Of a DNA stretch of 24,627 nt, positions 1 through 9,400 are shown piece after piece. How positions within the stretch are numbered: the first letter of the stretch is position 1; each line of letters opens with the position of its first letter. A program made the translations under genes and the position numbers. Origin of the DNA: Gemmatimonadota bacterium. GTDB lineage: Bacteria; JBHIER01; G020348925. The stretch covers positions 218,234 to 242,860 of the forward strand of contig CP070758.1 in assembly GCA_020348925.1 (NCBI GenBank), given 5' to 3'. The notes beneath the pieces were generated by a model that saw only the letters and a list, made by a program, of their open reading frames with translations, had not been told where the DNA came from and made no database searches.

Positions 1-132
1 GCAGTTCTGCGAATCGTTAAGATCCTATCTCCCTCATGAAGACTTTTCTCGTTTCATGATTCTTGTAAAGGCGGAATGCCACACTCCTTCCGAGTATTAT
101 CTCTATCAGAATTATCCCAATCCCTTCAACCC
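1..132 (+). repeat. 132-bp perfect direct repeat, copy 1
   Basis: Bases 1-132 match 2895-3026 base for base, offset 2894. The repeat covers the linker and the first residues of the sorting domain up to the codons for NPFNP. The left limit cannot be seen because the window starts inside it. Confidence 0.95.
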
Positions 133-376
133 AACGACCGATATTATATATTTTATACCGGATGGGAGATCACCCACCCATACAACTTTGAAGATCTACA
201 ATGTATTAGGTCAAAGGGTACGGACATTGATTGACGAGCGAAAGGGGCCGGGATTATACTCAATCAACTGGGACGGAAAAGACGAAAAAGGTCATGAAGC
301 TCTCAGTGGCGTCTACTTATATTGCCTTAAGATAGGGGATTTCATCGCGACGAGGCGGATGCTCTTACTCAAATAA
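2..376 (+). CDS. C-terminal end of a T9SS-sorted secreted protein (5' end outside the window)
   Basis: The frame is open from base 2, so the gene begins upstream and the ATG at 56 is internal. The visible 124 codons begin with a helical linker (QFCESLRSYLPHEDFSRFM), then the T9SS-type signature [14 protein letters not shown], then a beta-rich sorting domain ending in SGVYLYCLKIGDF and RRMLLLK. By family knowledge such domains direct export through the outer membrane and are usually removed or anchored at the surface. The first 132 bp are identical to the corresponding part of the next gene, after which the two diverge completely. The enzymatic or adhesive part of the protein is not in the window, so its function is unknown. 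Confidence 0.85.
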   Translation, partial: QFCESLRSYLPHEDFSRFMILVKAECHTPSEYYLYQNYPNPFNPTTDIIYFIPDGRSPTHTTLKIYNVLGQRVRTLIDERKGPGLYSINWDGKDEKGHEALSGVYLYCLKIGDFIATRRMLLLK

Positions 377-456
377 TGGTGTAACAGATTTCCTGAAGTG
401 AAGAATGAACCAACCTTAGACGGAATACGACTTGGACTTTAGAGGAGTGAATTCCA

Positions 457-3246
457 ATGAAAATATGTGCCAAGGTCACCTTCTTGCTCTTACTGCTCCC
501 AGGTATTGTATACACACAAGGAACCGTTGAACGTACTTCATTTATGAGTACCATACTGGGAAGCTCGAGAACATTTGAAATATATTTACCGGAAGGATAC
601 GATCCTGACGAACCACTTCGATATCCGGTCGTCTATTTTCTTCACGGGAGCGGATTCGCCACATACCCGGAGATATACACTGCTCTGGATATTCTGATCG
701 GGGACGGTGCTGTCAATCCGATGATTCTCGTTCAGCCGGACGGTTTAGTGGGTTCTTACGCCAGCTATCACACGAACTCCGAGTTGTGGGGAGATTTTGA
801 GGACTTCACAACAGGCGAGCTTATTGAATATGTAAATTCATTGTATAAAACCATCCCTTCGCCGGCGAGGCAGTGCATTATGGCACATTCCTGGGGAGGA
901 TACAGCTGCATGAAGGTGGCCTTGAAACACCCTGACCTGTATCTTGCCGTGGCCTCGCACGGAGGTACCCCTGATCTCAACGTGGGCGTTTCGGTCTGGC
1001 GACCCCATGTTCTGGCCGAACACGGGAATTCTCCACCTTATGAGTACGATCCCAATGCAGGTGTTTTTTCAATATCGTTGTATGGCTGGGCCACCGCTTT
1101 TTCGCCGAACCTCGATAATCCTCCGCTTAATGTCGATTTTCCTCTGGACGCCAACGGAGCTATTGTCGATTCGGTGTTGTCGATATGGCGCCCGCACAAC
1201 CCTACCCATCTCGCATCTCAACTCCCTCCAGACAACAATCTGACCATATATTTTGAATGTGGGACAAACGACGAGTTCGAATGTTATTCCATGAATGCTG
1301 CTTTTGCAGAATCCCTTGACGCCTTGGGAATACCCCACGATTTCCGATCGTATCCAGGTGACCATTTCGGCCAGTTGGAAGAACGTTTCCAAATTTCATT
1401 GGCCTTTCTCGATTCTCTCATGAAAGTTAGGCCCGCCATCTATATTCAGCCCGATTTTATAGGTGAACCTTTTACGGGCCATGCACCGCTAACTGTTCAA
1501 TTCACAGACCTCTCCTTTGCCAACCCGCCGGTAACAGCTCGTGCTTGGGATTTTGATAACAACGGTATTATTGATTCCGAAGAACCGTCTCCGATCTGGA
1601 TTTATGAGCAGCCGGGCATATACACCGTGCGTATTGAAGTCTCCAGCGATTCACTTTCAAGTGAACGGATCGACGAGGACTACATTCAGGTCTTCGACGG
1701 TGAAAGCGCCCTCTTGTTTACAGGCAATAGTAGCTGCGCCACCTGTCCCGCAGCACCTCATCTTAACCTCACCGAGGCAATCACCATTGAGGCATGGATT
1801 CACCCTACCGGATGGGGAACATTTGAAACATTCGGGCTCGGACGAATATTTGACAAACAGAACATCTCCTTGTATCTCGTCGACTCGTATCTTTCCTACA
1901 ATTCTCACAGTCTCGTTTTCCACCTTATTCATGAAAACGGAACGGTGAGTTATACGAATACTCCTGAAGGGTCGATTGTTCTCAATGAATGGCAGCATAT
2001 TGCAGTAACGTATAATGGTGAAAACATTGTTAACATCTACATCAACGGCATCGAACAACCGGTCTGGCACGCAATTCCACCCTCAGGCAATATCCAAGAG
2101 AACGATGATGAAGATGTAATATTGGGCAATTCTTCAGACCACAGCTGGACATTCGATGGTCGCATAGATGAAGTGCGTATCTGGAATGTAACCCGCACTG
2201 CAGAGAAAATCCGTGAGAACATGGATGTCTCTCTGTGCGACAATGAGCCAGATTTGGTGGGCTACTGGCAGATGAATGAGGGAAACGGTGAGACGATTCT
2301 GGACAAATCCGGACATGATCATACCGGAGTCTTATTCGATGTATTATGGAGAGACGGTGCGCCTCTGAGTCAATCATCGGCGGATAGTGATGAAGACGGA
2401 ATCTCCGATTGTATTGATAACTGTCTTAACCAATTCAATCCAATGCAAGAGGATAACGACGAAGACGGTGTGGGTGATGTCTGCGACAATTGTCCGGAGA
2501 TGAGGAATCCTGAACAGGCGGATGCTGACAATGACGGAACGGGTGATGTCTGCGATTCGTGCACGGATATAGACGATGACGGTTACGGAAATCCGGGCTA
2601 CACTGCGAACACCTGCGATGAGGACAACTGTCCCGGAGTTTATAATCCGGATCAGCTCCCCTTTGATCAGGGTGATCTGGACTGCAACAGCGGGATCGAT
2701 GTCCTTGATGTGCTGGCCGTGATCAACCACATCCTGGCCTCTGCCCCACTCCACGGCAAAGTCCTCGACCGGGCCGACTGCAACGGCGATGGAGGTGTCG
2801 ATATTCTGGATGCCCTGGGTATTATAAATGTTATTCTCGGAACAGGTGAGTGCATTCCGACAGCCTTGAGACCATCACTCACACCTGAAGTATTGCAGTT
2901 CTGCGAATCGTTAAGATCCTATCTCCCTCATGAAGACTTTTCTCGTTTCATGATTCTTGTAAAGGCGGAATGCCACACTCCTTCCGAGTATTATCTCTAT
3001 CAGAATTATCCCAATCCCTTCAACCCTGAGACACAGATTGCCTTTGATCTTCCCCAGGCATCAAGGGCGACGATCACGATATACAACCTGTTGGGTCAGA
3101 TTGTGGACGTGTTGTTCGATGGAGAGGCGAATGCAGGCCGCCATGCGGTCATGTGGAATGCTTCTGAAATCTCAAGCGGTATCTATCTCTATCAATTAAA
3201 AACGAGAGATCTCACAATTACGAAAAAAATGGCGCTGATAAAGTAA
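457..3246 (+). CDS. Secreted esterase with PKD, LamG, TSP3, dockerin and T9SS sorting domains
   Basis: This 929-residue exported protein starts at an ATG preceded by AGAGGAG (441-447) and carries a signal peptide of about 20 residues. Residues ~25-325 form an esterase-D/enterochelin-esterase-like alpha/beta hydrolase. The nucleophile elbow is AHSWGG (Ser145), with candidate acid Asp272 in GTNDEF and base His303 in PGDHFG. A PKD domain (~330-412) contains AWDFDNNG. A LamG/concanavalin-like domain (~415-590) ends in GRIDEVRIWN. TSP3-like Asp/Cys repeats span ~642-735, a dockerin pair ~738-797, a linker ~808-842 and the sorting domain ~845-929. It probably hydrolyses an ester of a polysaccharide or similar polymer at the cell surface, with PKD/LamG binding the substrate; the substrate is unknown. 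The gene lies between two copies of a 132-bp direct repeat, the second inside its own 3' end. Confidence 0.9.
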   Translation: MKICAKVTFLLLLLPGIVYTQGTVERTSFMSTILGSSRTFEIYLPEGYDPDEPLRYPVVYFLHGSGFATYPEIYTALDILIGDGAVNPMILVQPDGLVGSYASYHTNSELWGDFEDFTTGELIEYVNSLYKTIPSPARQCIMAHSWGGYSCMKVALKHPDLYLAVASHGGTPDLNVGVSVWRPHVLAEHGNSPPYEYDPNAGVFSISLYGWATAFSPNLDNPPLNVDFPLDANGAIVDSVLSIWRPHNPTHLASQLPPDNNLTIYFECGTNDEFECYSMNAAFAESLDALGIPHDFRSYPGDHFGQLEERFQISLAFLDSLMKVRPAIYIQPDFIGEPFTGHAPLTVQFTDLSFANPPVTARAWDFDNNGIIDSEEPSPIWIYEQPGIYTVRIEVSSDSLSSERIDEDYIQVFDGESALLFTGNSSCATCPAAPHLNLTEAITIEAWIHPTGWGTFETFGLGRIFDKQNISLYLVDSYLSYNSHSLVFHLIHENGTVSYTNTPEGSIVLNEWQHIAVTYNGENIVNIYINGIEQPVWHAIPPSGNIQENDDEDVILGNSSDHSWTFDGRIDEVRIWNVTRTAEKIRENMDVSLCDNEPDLVGYWQMNEGNGETILDKSGHDHTGVLFDVLWRDGAPLSQSSADSDEDGISDCIDNCLNQFNPMQEDNDEDGVGDVCDNCPEMRNPEQADADNDGTGDVCDSCTDIDDDGYGNPGYTANTCDEDNCPGVYNPDQLPFDQGDLDCNSGIDVLDVLAVINHILASAPLHGKVLDRADCNGDGGVDILDALGIINVILGTGECIPTALRPSLTPEVLQFCESLRSYLPHEDFSRFMILVKAECHTPSEYYLYQNYPNPFNPETQIAFDLPQASRATITIYNLLGQIVDVLFDGEANAGRHAVMWNASEISSGIYLYQLKTRDLTITKKMALIK
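2895..3026 (+). repeat. 132-bp perfect direct repeat, copy 2
   Basis: This copy is identical to bases 1-132 and lies in the same reading frame relative to its gene. Homology stops right after the NPFNP codons, so the two genes share the linker but carry different sorting domains. Confidence 0.95.
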
Positions 3247-3269
3247 TCATCATTATCATGGAGGATCAC

Positions 3270-6257
3270 ATGAAGAGAATGTCTCTCGCTTTGATTGTTG
3301 CGGTCCTAATTACGACCTCTGCCCATGCCGAGGCAGAAACAGTTCGAGCCGGAATAGCCTCCCAAAACCACATCCCATCACACATGGCGCATGTGCACGT
3401 ACCGTTTATCCCCAACGATGGGCACTTCGACGAACAGGTGGCGTATTCCGCCCGGACATTCGGGGGGACTGTATTCATTACGCATGATGGTGACATCGTC
3501 TATTCCCTGCAAAATGCTAATGAAGACGCTACAATCAAAGGCGTGGCTCTCAGAGAACATTTTATCGGTTTCTCATGTATACACTCATCGGGCGAGGATC
3601 CATCTGTCGCTACCGTAAACCACTTTAAGGGAAACGACCCGTCGAAGTGGAACAGTAATATTCCCACTTACGGGCTGGTAAGTCTCGGTGAGGTATACGA
3701 AGGTATTATCGTAAAGCTCAAGGCCCACGGGAACAACGTTGAGAAGCTCTTCTTTGTGCAGCCCTGGGCCGATCCAAGGGATATCCGGATAGAACTTTCC
3801 GGTGCGGACGGCCTGGGATTAAACGATGCTGGCGAATTGGAGGCAACGACGCCTCTCGGACCGATCTCCTTTTCCAAACCCGTCGCTTATCAGGAGGTTT
3901 TCTGTCATCGAGCATACGTCGAGGTCACCTACACAGTGAAGGGTAACGAGTACGGCTTCAGTGTCGGGGACCATAATCCTGAAATTCCTCTCATCATCGA
4001 TCCACTTTTGGCCTCCACATTTCTTGGGGGCAGCAATACCGATGATGATTACGAGCCTGTCGTCGCTCTCGATGAAAGCGGAAACGTATTTATCAGCAGC
4101 TACACCTATTCCACCGATTTTCCGACGTCCCCCGGCGTTTACGACGGAAGTTTGAACAGCACCATCGATTGTTTCGTATCAAAGTTTGACAGCGATCTGA
4201 CGACCCTCCTCGCATCCACATTTCTCGGAGGGAGTTCCGGTCAGTGGGGCTCTTCAATAATTGTAAATACGACCGGAGAGATTTATGTTTGTGGCTATAC
4301 GGAATCTCCTGATTTTCCAACTACCTTCAATGCCTTCGATACAGATCACAACGGAGGTAGAGATCTCTTTGTATCAAAGTTTAATAGCAATCTTACATCG
4401 CTGCTGGCCTCAACTTTCCTGGGAGGAAGTGAGAATGAAGGTGACCAGTGGCCGAGAACGGGCTTGGACCTTGACGGGAGCGGGAATGTCTTTGTGACCG
4501 GTCTCACCAGGTCCTCGGATTTCCCAACGACATCCGGTGTCTACGATGAAGAATACAACGGTGGAACCGGAGGGGGAGACGTCTTTCTGGCAAAATTTAA
4601 CAGGAATCTGACGACACTTCTTTCCTCCACATTCCTCGGGGGGAGCGGTGTTGAGTGGCGACCCACAATAGCCCTGGATGGAAACGAGTCCATCTACCTG
4701 ATTGGCGAGACCCAGTCATACAATTTTCCGACGACCTCAGGCGCATATGACCCGAGTTTCAACGGTTTTTCAGACATATTTGTAGCAAAGCTAGCGACTG
4801 ATCTCACGACGCTGTTCGCTTCCACCTACTTCGGAGGAAACAGTAGTGAAGAGGCTCTTTCGATACAGGTGGATGAAGATGGACAGGTTTACATAGCCGG
4901 ATACACCTGGTCGCCAAACTTTCCCAGCACTCCTGATGTGTACGATCCCAGTTTCAACGGTTCACGAGACGCGTTTATTGCTATATTTGACAACGATCTG
5001 ACAACGCTTCGGGCCGCCACGTTCCTTGGTGGAAGCGACCAAGATAACTGTCGATCCATGGTCCTGGATGAAAGTGGGAACGTCTATGTAACCGGCAACA
5101 CGTTATCATTTAATTTTCCCACCACGCCCGGCGCCTATGATGAAACGTACAACGGCGGTACTCCGCACGGAGATGCTCTTGTGGCAAAATTGAACAGCGA
5201 CCTGACATTGCTTTTGGTCTCAACCTACTTCGGAGGAACGCTCGACGACGTTGTTGACCGCATGGCCATAGATGACGACAATAATGTTTATCTTGCCGGC
5301 TCCACAACATCTTCGGATCTCCCCACAACGTCCGATGCTTACGACAGAACATACAACGGCGGCGGTGATGACGTCTTTGTTACCAAGTTCTATCTGGAAT
5401 CGGATTTCGACGAAGACGGGTGGCCCAATGTGGTTGACAATTGTATGTATGACTACAACCCGGGCCAGGAGGATTCCGACGGGGATCAGGTCGGGGACAT
5501 GTGCGACAACTGTCCGAACAATTCTAATCCGGATCAGACCGACAGTGATAGTGACGACTCAGGGGATGCTTGTGACAACTGTCCGAATGATCCCAATCCG
5601 GATCAAACCGACGAGGACGGTGATGACTCAGGAGATTTTTGTGACAACTGTCCCGACGATTCGAATCCCGATCAGGAAGATGCGGACCATGATGGAAGAG
5701 GTGATGTTTGCGATCCATGTCCGCATGATCCGGACAACGATGCGGATGAAGACGAATTGTGTGCAGATGAAGACAACTGTTCACATGACTACAATCCTGA
5801 CCAGCTTGATAGTGATGAAGATTCTGCTGGAGATATCTGCGACAATTGTCCGGAATCTGCCAATCCCGATCAAATGGATGCCGACAATGATGATTTCGGC
5901 GATGTCTGCGATTCGTGCACGGACACTGACGGCGACGGATTTGGAAATCCGGACTATCCTGACAATACGTGTGAGAGTGACAACTGTCCCGGTACCTATA
6001 ACCCGGATCAGGAGGACGGCGATGGTGATGGAGTCGGTGATGCCTGCGAATTTATGCAGGGTGATATAAACGGCGACGGGAATACCGACGTCCTGGATGC
6101 ACTGGCTGTGGTCAACCATATCCTGGGCACAGATCCTCTGATCGAGGATTCCTTCAATCGTGCCGACTGCAACGGCGACGGTGGTGTCGATATCCTGGAT
6201 GCCCTGGGTATCATAAATGTAATACTGGGTACAGGCGAGTGTGCTTCTGGCATTTAG
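3270..6257 (+). CDS. SBBP beta-propeller protein with TSP3 repeats and dockerin, lacking the sorting domain
   Basis: The start chosen is ATG 3270, five bases after GGAGG (3260-3264) and followed by signal peptide MKRMSLALIVAVLITTSAHA. An upstream in-frame ATG at 3258 overlaps the ribosome binding site and the next gene uses the same GGAGGAT-YACATGAA layout. The product is 995 residues. A DUF7948-like N-terminal domain (~30-240) precedes seven SBBP repeats (~246-705), each marked by a variant of ASTFLGGS about 60-70 residues apart, which suits a seven-bladed propeller. A long stretch of Ca-binding TSP3-like units (DNCPNDPNPDQ type, ~711-925) and a dockerin pair (~931-990) follow. Translation stops just after GTGEC, where all neighbours continue into linker and sorting domain. 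Probably an exported surface protein; enzymatic activity is not evident. Confidence 0.88.
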   Translation: MKRMSLALIVAVLITTSAHAEAETVRAGIASQNHIPSHMAHVHVPFIPNDGHFDEQVAYSARTFGGTVFITHDGDIVYSLQNANEDATIKGVALREHFIGFSCIHSSGEDPSVATVNHFKGNDPSKWNSNIPTYGLVSLGEVYEGIIVKLKAHGNNVEKLFFVQPWADPRDIRIELSGADGLGLNDAGELEATTPLGPISFSKPVAYQEVFCHRAYVEVTYTVKGNEYGFSVGDHNPEIPLIIDPLLASTFLGGSNTDDDYEPVVALDESGNVFISSYTYSTDFPTSPGVYDGSLNSTIDCFVSKFDSDLTTLLASTFLGGSSGQWGSSIIVNTTGEIYVCGYTESPDFPTTFNAFDTDHNGGRDLFVSKFNSNLTSLLASTFLGGSENEGDQWPRTGLDLDGSGNVFVTGLTRSSDFPTTSGVYDEEYNGGTGGGDVFLAKFNRNLTTLLSSTFLGGSGVEWRPTIALDGNESIYLIGETQSYNFPTTSGAYDPSFNGFSDIFVAKLATDLTTLFASTYFGGNSSEEALSIQVDEDGQVYIAGYTWSPNFPSTPDVYDPSFNGSRDAFIAIFDNDLTTLRAATFLGGSDQDNCRSMVLDESGNVYVTGNTLSFNFPTTPGAYDETYNGGTPHGDALVAKLNSDLTLLLVSTYFGGTLDDVVDRMAIDDDNNVYLAGSTTSSDLPTTSDAYDRTYNGGGDDVFVTKFYLESDFDEDGWPNVVDNCMYDYNPGQEDSDGDQVGDMCDNCPNNSNPDQTDSDSDDSGDACDNCPNDPNPDQTDEDGDDSGDFCDNCPDDSNPDQEDADHDGRGDVCDPCPHDPDNDADEDELCADEDNCSHDYNPDQLDSDEDSAGDICDNCPESANPDQMDADNDDFGDVCDSCTDTDGDGFGNPDYPDNTCESDNCPGTYNPDQEDGDGDGVGDACEFMQGDINGDGNTDVLDALAVVNHILGTDPLIEDSFNRADCNGDGGVDILDALGIINVILGTGECASGI
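3428..3503 (+). repeat. 76-bp tract identical to 6603-6678
   Basis: This perfect match lies within the otherwise diverged N-terminal DUF7948-like regions of two adjacent paralogues and encodes DEQVAYSARTFGGTVFITHD and a few more residues. A second nearly identical stretch surrounds LGEVYEGIIVKLKAHGNNVE (about 3683-3777 and 6858-6952). Confidence 0.9.
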
Positions 6258-6411
6258 AGATCATTGATCACTCCTGAAGTGATTCGATTCCTGCAATCCC
6301 TTCGAGCCTTCCTGACGGATGAGGATTTTGCTCAATGTTTGATACTTCATATAAAACCATGTTCGAGAAGAGTATTCTCTTTTTGAAATTATCCCAATCC
6401 ATATAATCGTG
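6258..6411 (+). pseudogene. Decayed linker and sorting-domain remnant of the SBBP gene
   Basis: Reading on in the same frame past the TAG at 6255-6257 gives ITPEVIRFLQSLRAFLTDED, clearly homologous to the linker of the neighbouring genes (TPEVLQFCESLRSYLPHED). A TGA follows at about 6385-6387, then NYPNPYNR, a relic of the NYPNPFNP signature. The rest of the sorting domain is missing and the sequence runs directly into the ribosome binding site of the next gene. This is seen directly in the sequence. A nonsense mutation followed by deletion is the likely history. Confidence 0.85.
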
Positions 6412-6420
6412 GAGGATTAC

Positions 6421-9400
6421 ATGAAAATAACGTCACTCGTTTTGATAATCGCTGTCGGAATCATGATCTCTGCAAATGCTCAGATCTTTGAAAATCAAGT
6501 GAGCACGTCAGGCAAAGATAACACTGCTCTAACCACAGAAACCCGCCTCTCATCGCAAATGGCAAGTCTGCACATTCCTTTCATTGCCAATGACGGACAA
6601 TACGACGAACAGGTGGCGTATTCCGCCCGGACATTCGGGGGGACTGTATTCATTACGCATGATGGTGACATCGTCTATGCCCTGCAGCACGTTCAGCGGG
6701 ACAACACACTCTCTGGTGTAGCTCTCAGAGAACAATTCGTCAGATTTTCACGCTTCCGGATAACTGGAGAGAACCTGTCCAATGCCACCATAAACAGTTT
6801 TACAGGAAACGACCGATCGATGCGGACACGGAACATTCCCGCCTACGACCTCGTGAATCTCGGTGAGGTATACGAAGGTATTATCGTAAAGCTCAAGGCC
6901 CACGGTAACAATGTTGAGAAGCTCTTCTGTGTGCAGCCCTGGGCCGATCCTGGGGACATCAGGGTAGAACTCTCCGGTGGGGACGGTTTACGGGTCAATC
7001 CTGCCGGTGAACTGGAGGCAATGACACCTCATGGGACGGTTTCCTTTACCAAACCAATTGCATATCAGGAAGCTTTCGGTCAGCGTTTTTTTGTCGAGGT
7101 CGCTTATCGAGTTCATGGAAATGAATATGGTTTCAGTGTCGGGAATTATAATCCTGAACTTCCTCTCATTATTGATCCATTACTGGCTTCGACATTCCTT
7201 GGGGGAAGCGGTGACGAGGTAGCCTGGCCATCCGCCGGACTGGCCGTTGATGGTGAAGGCAACATATATGTTGCGGCGACCACATATTCAGCCGACTTCC
7301 CCGCAACCACCGGGACATACATGATCGACCACCAGGGCGGAAACACCGATGTGGTTCTATGCAAGTTCGACGGGGATCTCTCGACGCTGCTCGCAGCCAC
7401 CTATCTCGGCGGAAATTCAGACGACGGGACGCCGTTCATCGCCATCGATGGAGATGGCAACATCTTCGTTACGGGTGAGACATCCTCATCGGACTTCCCC
7501 ACCACGCCCGGTGCCTTCAGGGAGACCCGCCCCGGGCTCGTTGACGTTTTTGTCGCCAAGTTCAGCAATGACCTCACGACGCTTCTGGCCAGCACCTATC
7601 TCGGCGGTTCGGTCCGCGACGATCACGCCAAAATCGCCGCGGACGACCTCGGCCACGTCTTTGTCACCGGCCGAACCCAGTCATCCAACTTTCCCGTCAC
7701 GGAGGGCGCTTTCGACGAGAGTCACAATCCGGGTTACGATGTTTTTCTGTCCAAGCTCAGCAATGACCTGACGACCCTTCACGCTTCCACCTTCCTGGGA
7801 CCCGGCTGCGCGGATGACCGTCCGGCCATCGATCTGGACCACGACGGCAATCCCGTCGTGACAGGGACCACAGAATCGTTCTCCTTTCCGACCACTCCGG
7901 GAGCCTACCAGGAGTCCTTCGGGGGTCAACTCGATATCTACGTGGCGAAACTGAACGACGATCTCAGCGCCCTGGTCGCCTCGACCTTCATTGGATCGGC
8001 CAGCTTTGAAATGGGCTACGGCGTGGCCGTCAGCAGCGACAACTCCGTCTTTGTGACATCGCACCCCACCGCCAGCTATCCCACCACCCCGGGTGCGTAC
8101 CAGACGACCTTCGGCGGCGGCGTGGCGGACGCCGGCGTCGCCAAGCTGGACGCCGATCTGACCACATTGGTCGCTTCAACGTATATCGGTGGCAACGCCA
8201 ACGATGCCGCCATATCCGTTGCCCTTGATAACGACGGCAACGTCCTCGTGTCCGGCTACACCGACTCCCCGGATTTTCCCGTCACACCCTCAGCCATCGA
8301 TCCTGACTACAACGGCTCAGACGACGGCTTTGTGGCCAAACTGTCACCGGATCTATCCACCCTTTTAACGTCGACCTTTCTCGGCGGCTCTGCATCCGAC
8401 GACGCAAATGCCGTTACCATCAATGACGAAGGTACAATCATCATCAGTGGCTCTACCGCTTCCACCAATTTCCCCACTACAAGCGGTGCCTACGATGAAA
8501 GCCAAAACGGCGGCAGAGACGTTTTCGTTGCGCTGCTTGATTTCTCCCCCTTCACCCGCGTGACCGACGGCGTCGTCGTCACTGATGGCGGACTGTCCGT
8601 GGGTGCCTGCTGGGTCGATTACGACGGGGACGATCTCCCCGACCTCTACGTGGTGAACGATGGAAACGACGAGATATCCAGGAATAATTTTCTCTATCAC
8701 AACGAGGGAGACGGGACATTCACCAGGGTTCACGATCAGCCCATGGCAAATGACGGCGCCAGCAGCTACGGCGCCAGCTGGGCCGATTATGACAACGACG
8801 GAGATATCGACGTCGTTCTGGCCAACTTCAAGGGCTATGCCAATGTCCTCTATGTGAACGACGGGTTCGGCCATTTCACCGCGGACGTTGCCAATCCAAT
8901 CAGCCAGGATGCGGCCGGCTCCACATCCCCCAGCTGGATCGACTACGACCTGGATGGCGACCTGGACCTGTTCATCGCCAATTCATCCAACGACCTGGAT
9001 GAATATCCGCCCTTCGAGAATTTTCTCTATCGCAATGATGAAGGGACATTCACCCGGATCACCACCGGTGACTTGGTCACCCTCGCCCGGCACACCTACG
9101 GAAACTGCTGGGGCGACTACGACAGTGACGGCGATCCCGATCTTGTCAATTCGAACAACATGCCGGAGCCTCTCGATCTGTTTCGCAACGACGGCTCGGG
9201 TACGTTCACGCGACTTCCCACCGATGTGTTCGGCTCTGTCAGTGCAAACGGAGGCGGCGCCGCCTGGGCCGACTACGATAACGACGGCGACCTGGATCTG
9301 TTTGTCGCCAACTTCTGGCCGGGACCGAGCTTCCTGTATCGGAACGACGGCGATGGTTCCCTCACCAACCTCATCGGTCACGGCCTGGGCCTGGTTTCCG

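Noticed and set aside
5401-6050. CRISPR or tandem DNA repeat in the TSP3 region
   Set aside because: The periodicity comes from protein repeats with variable codons. There are no identical repeats with unique spacers.
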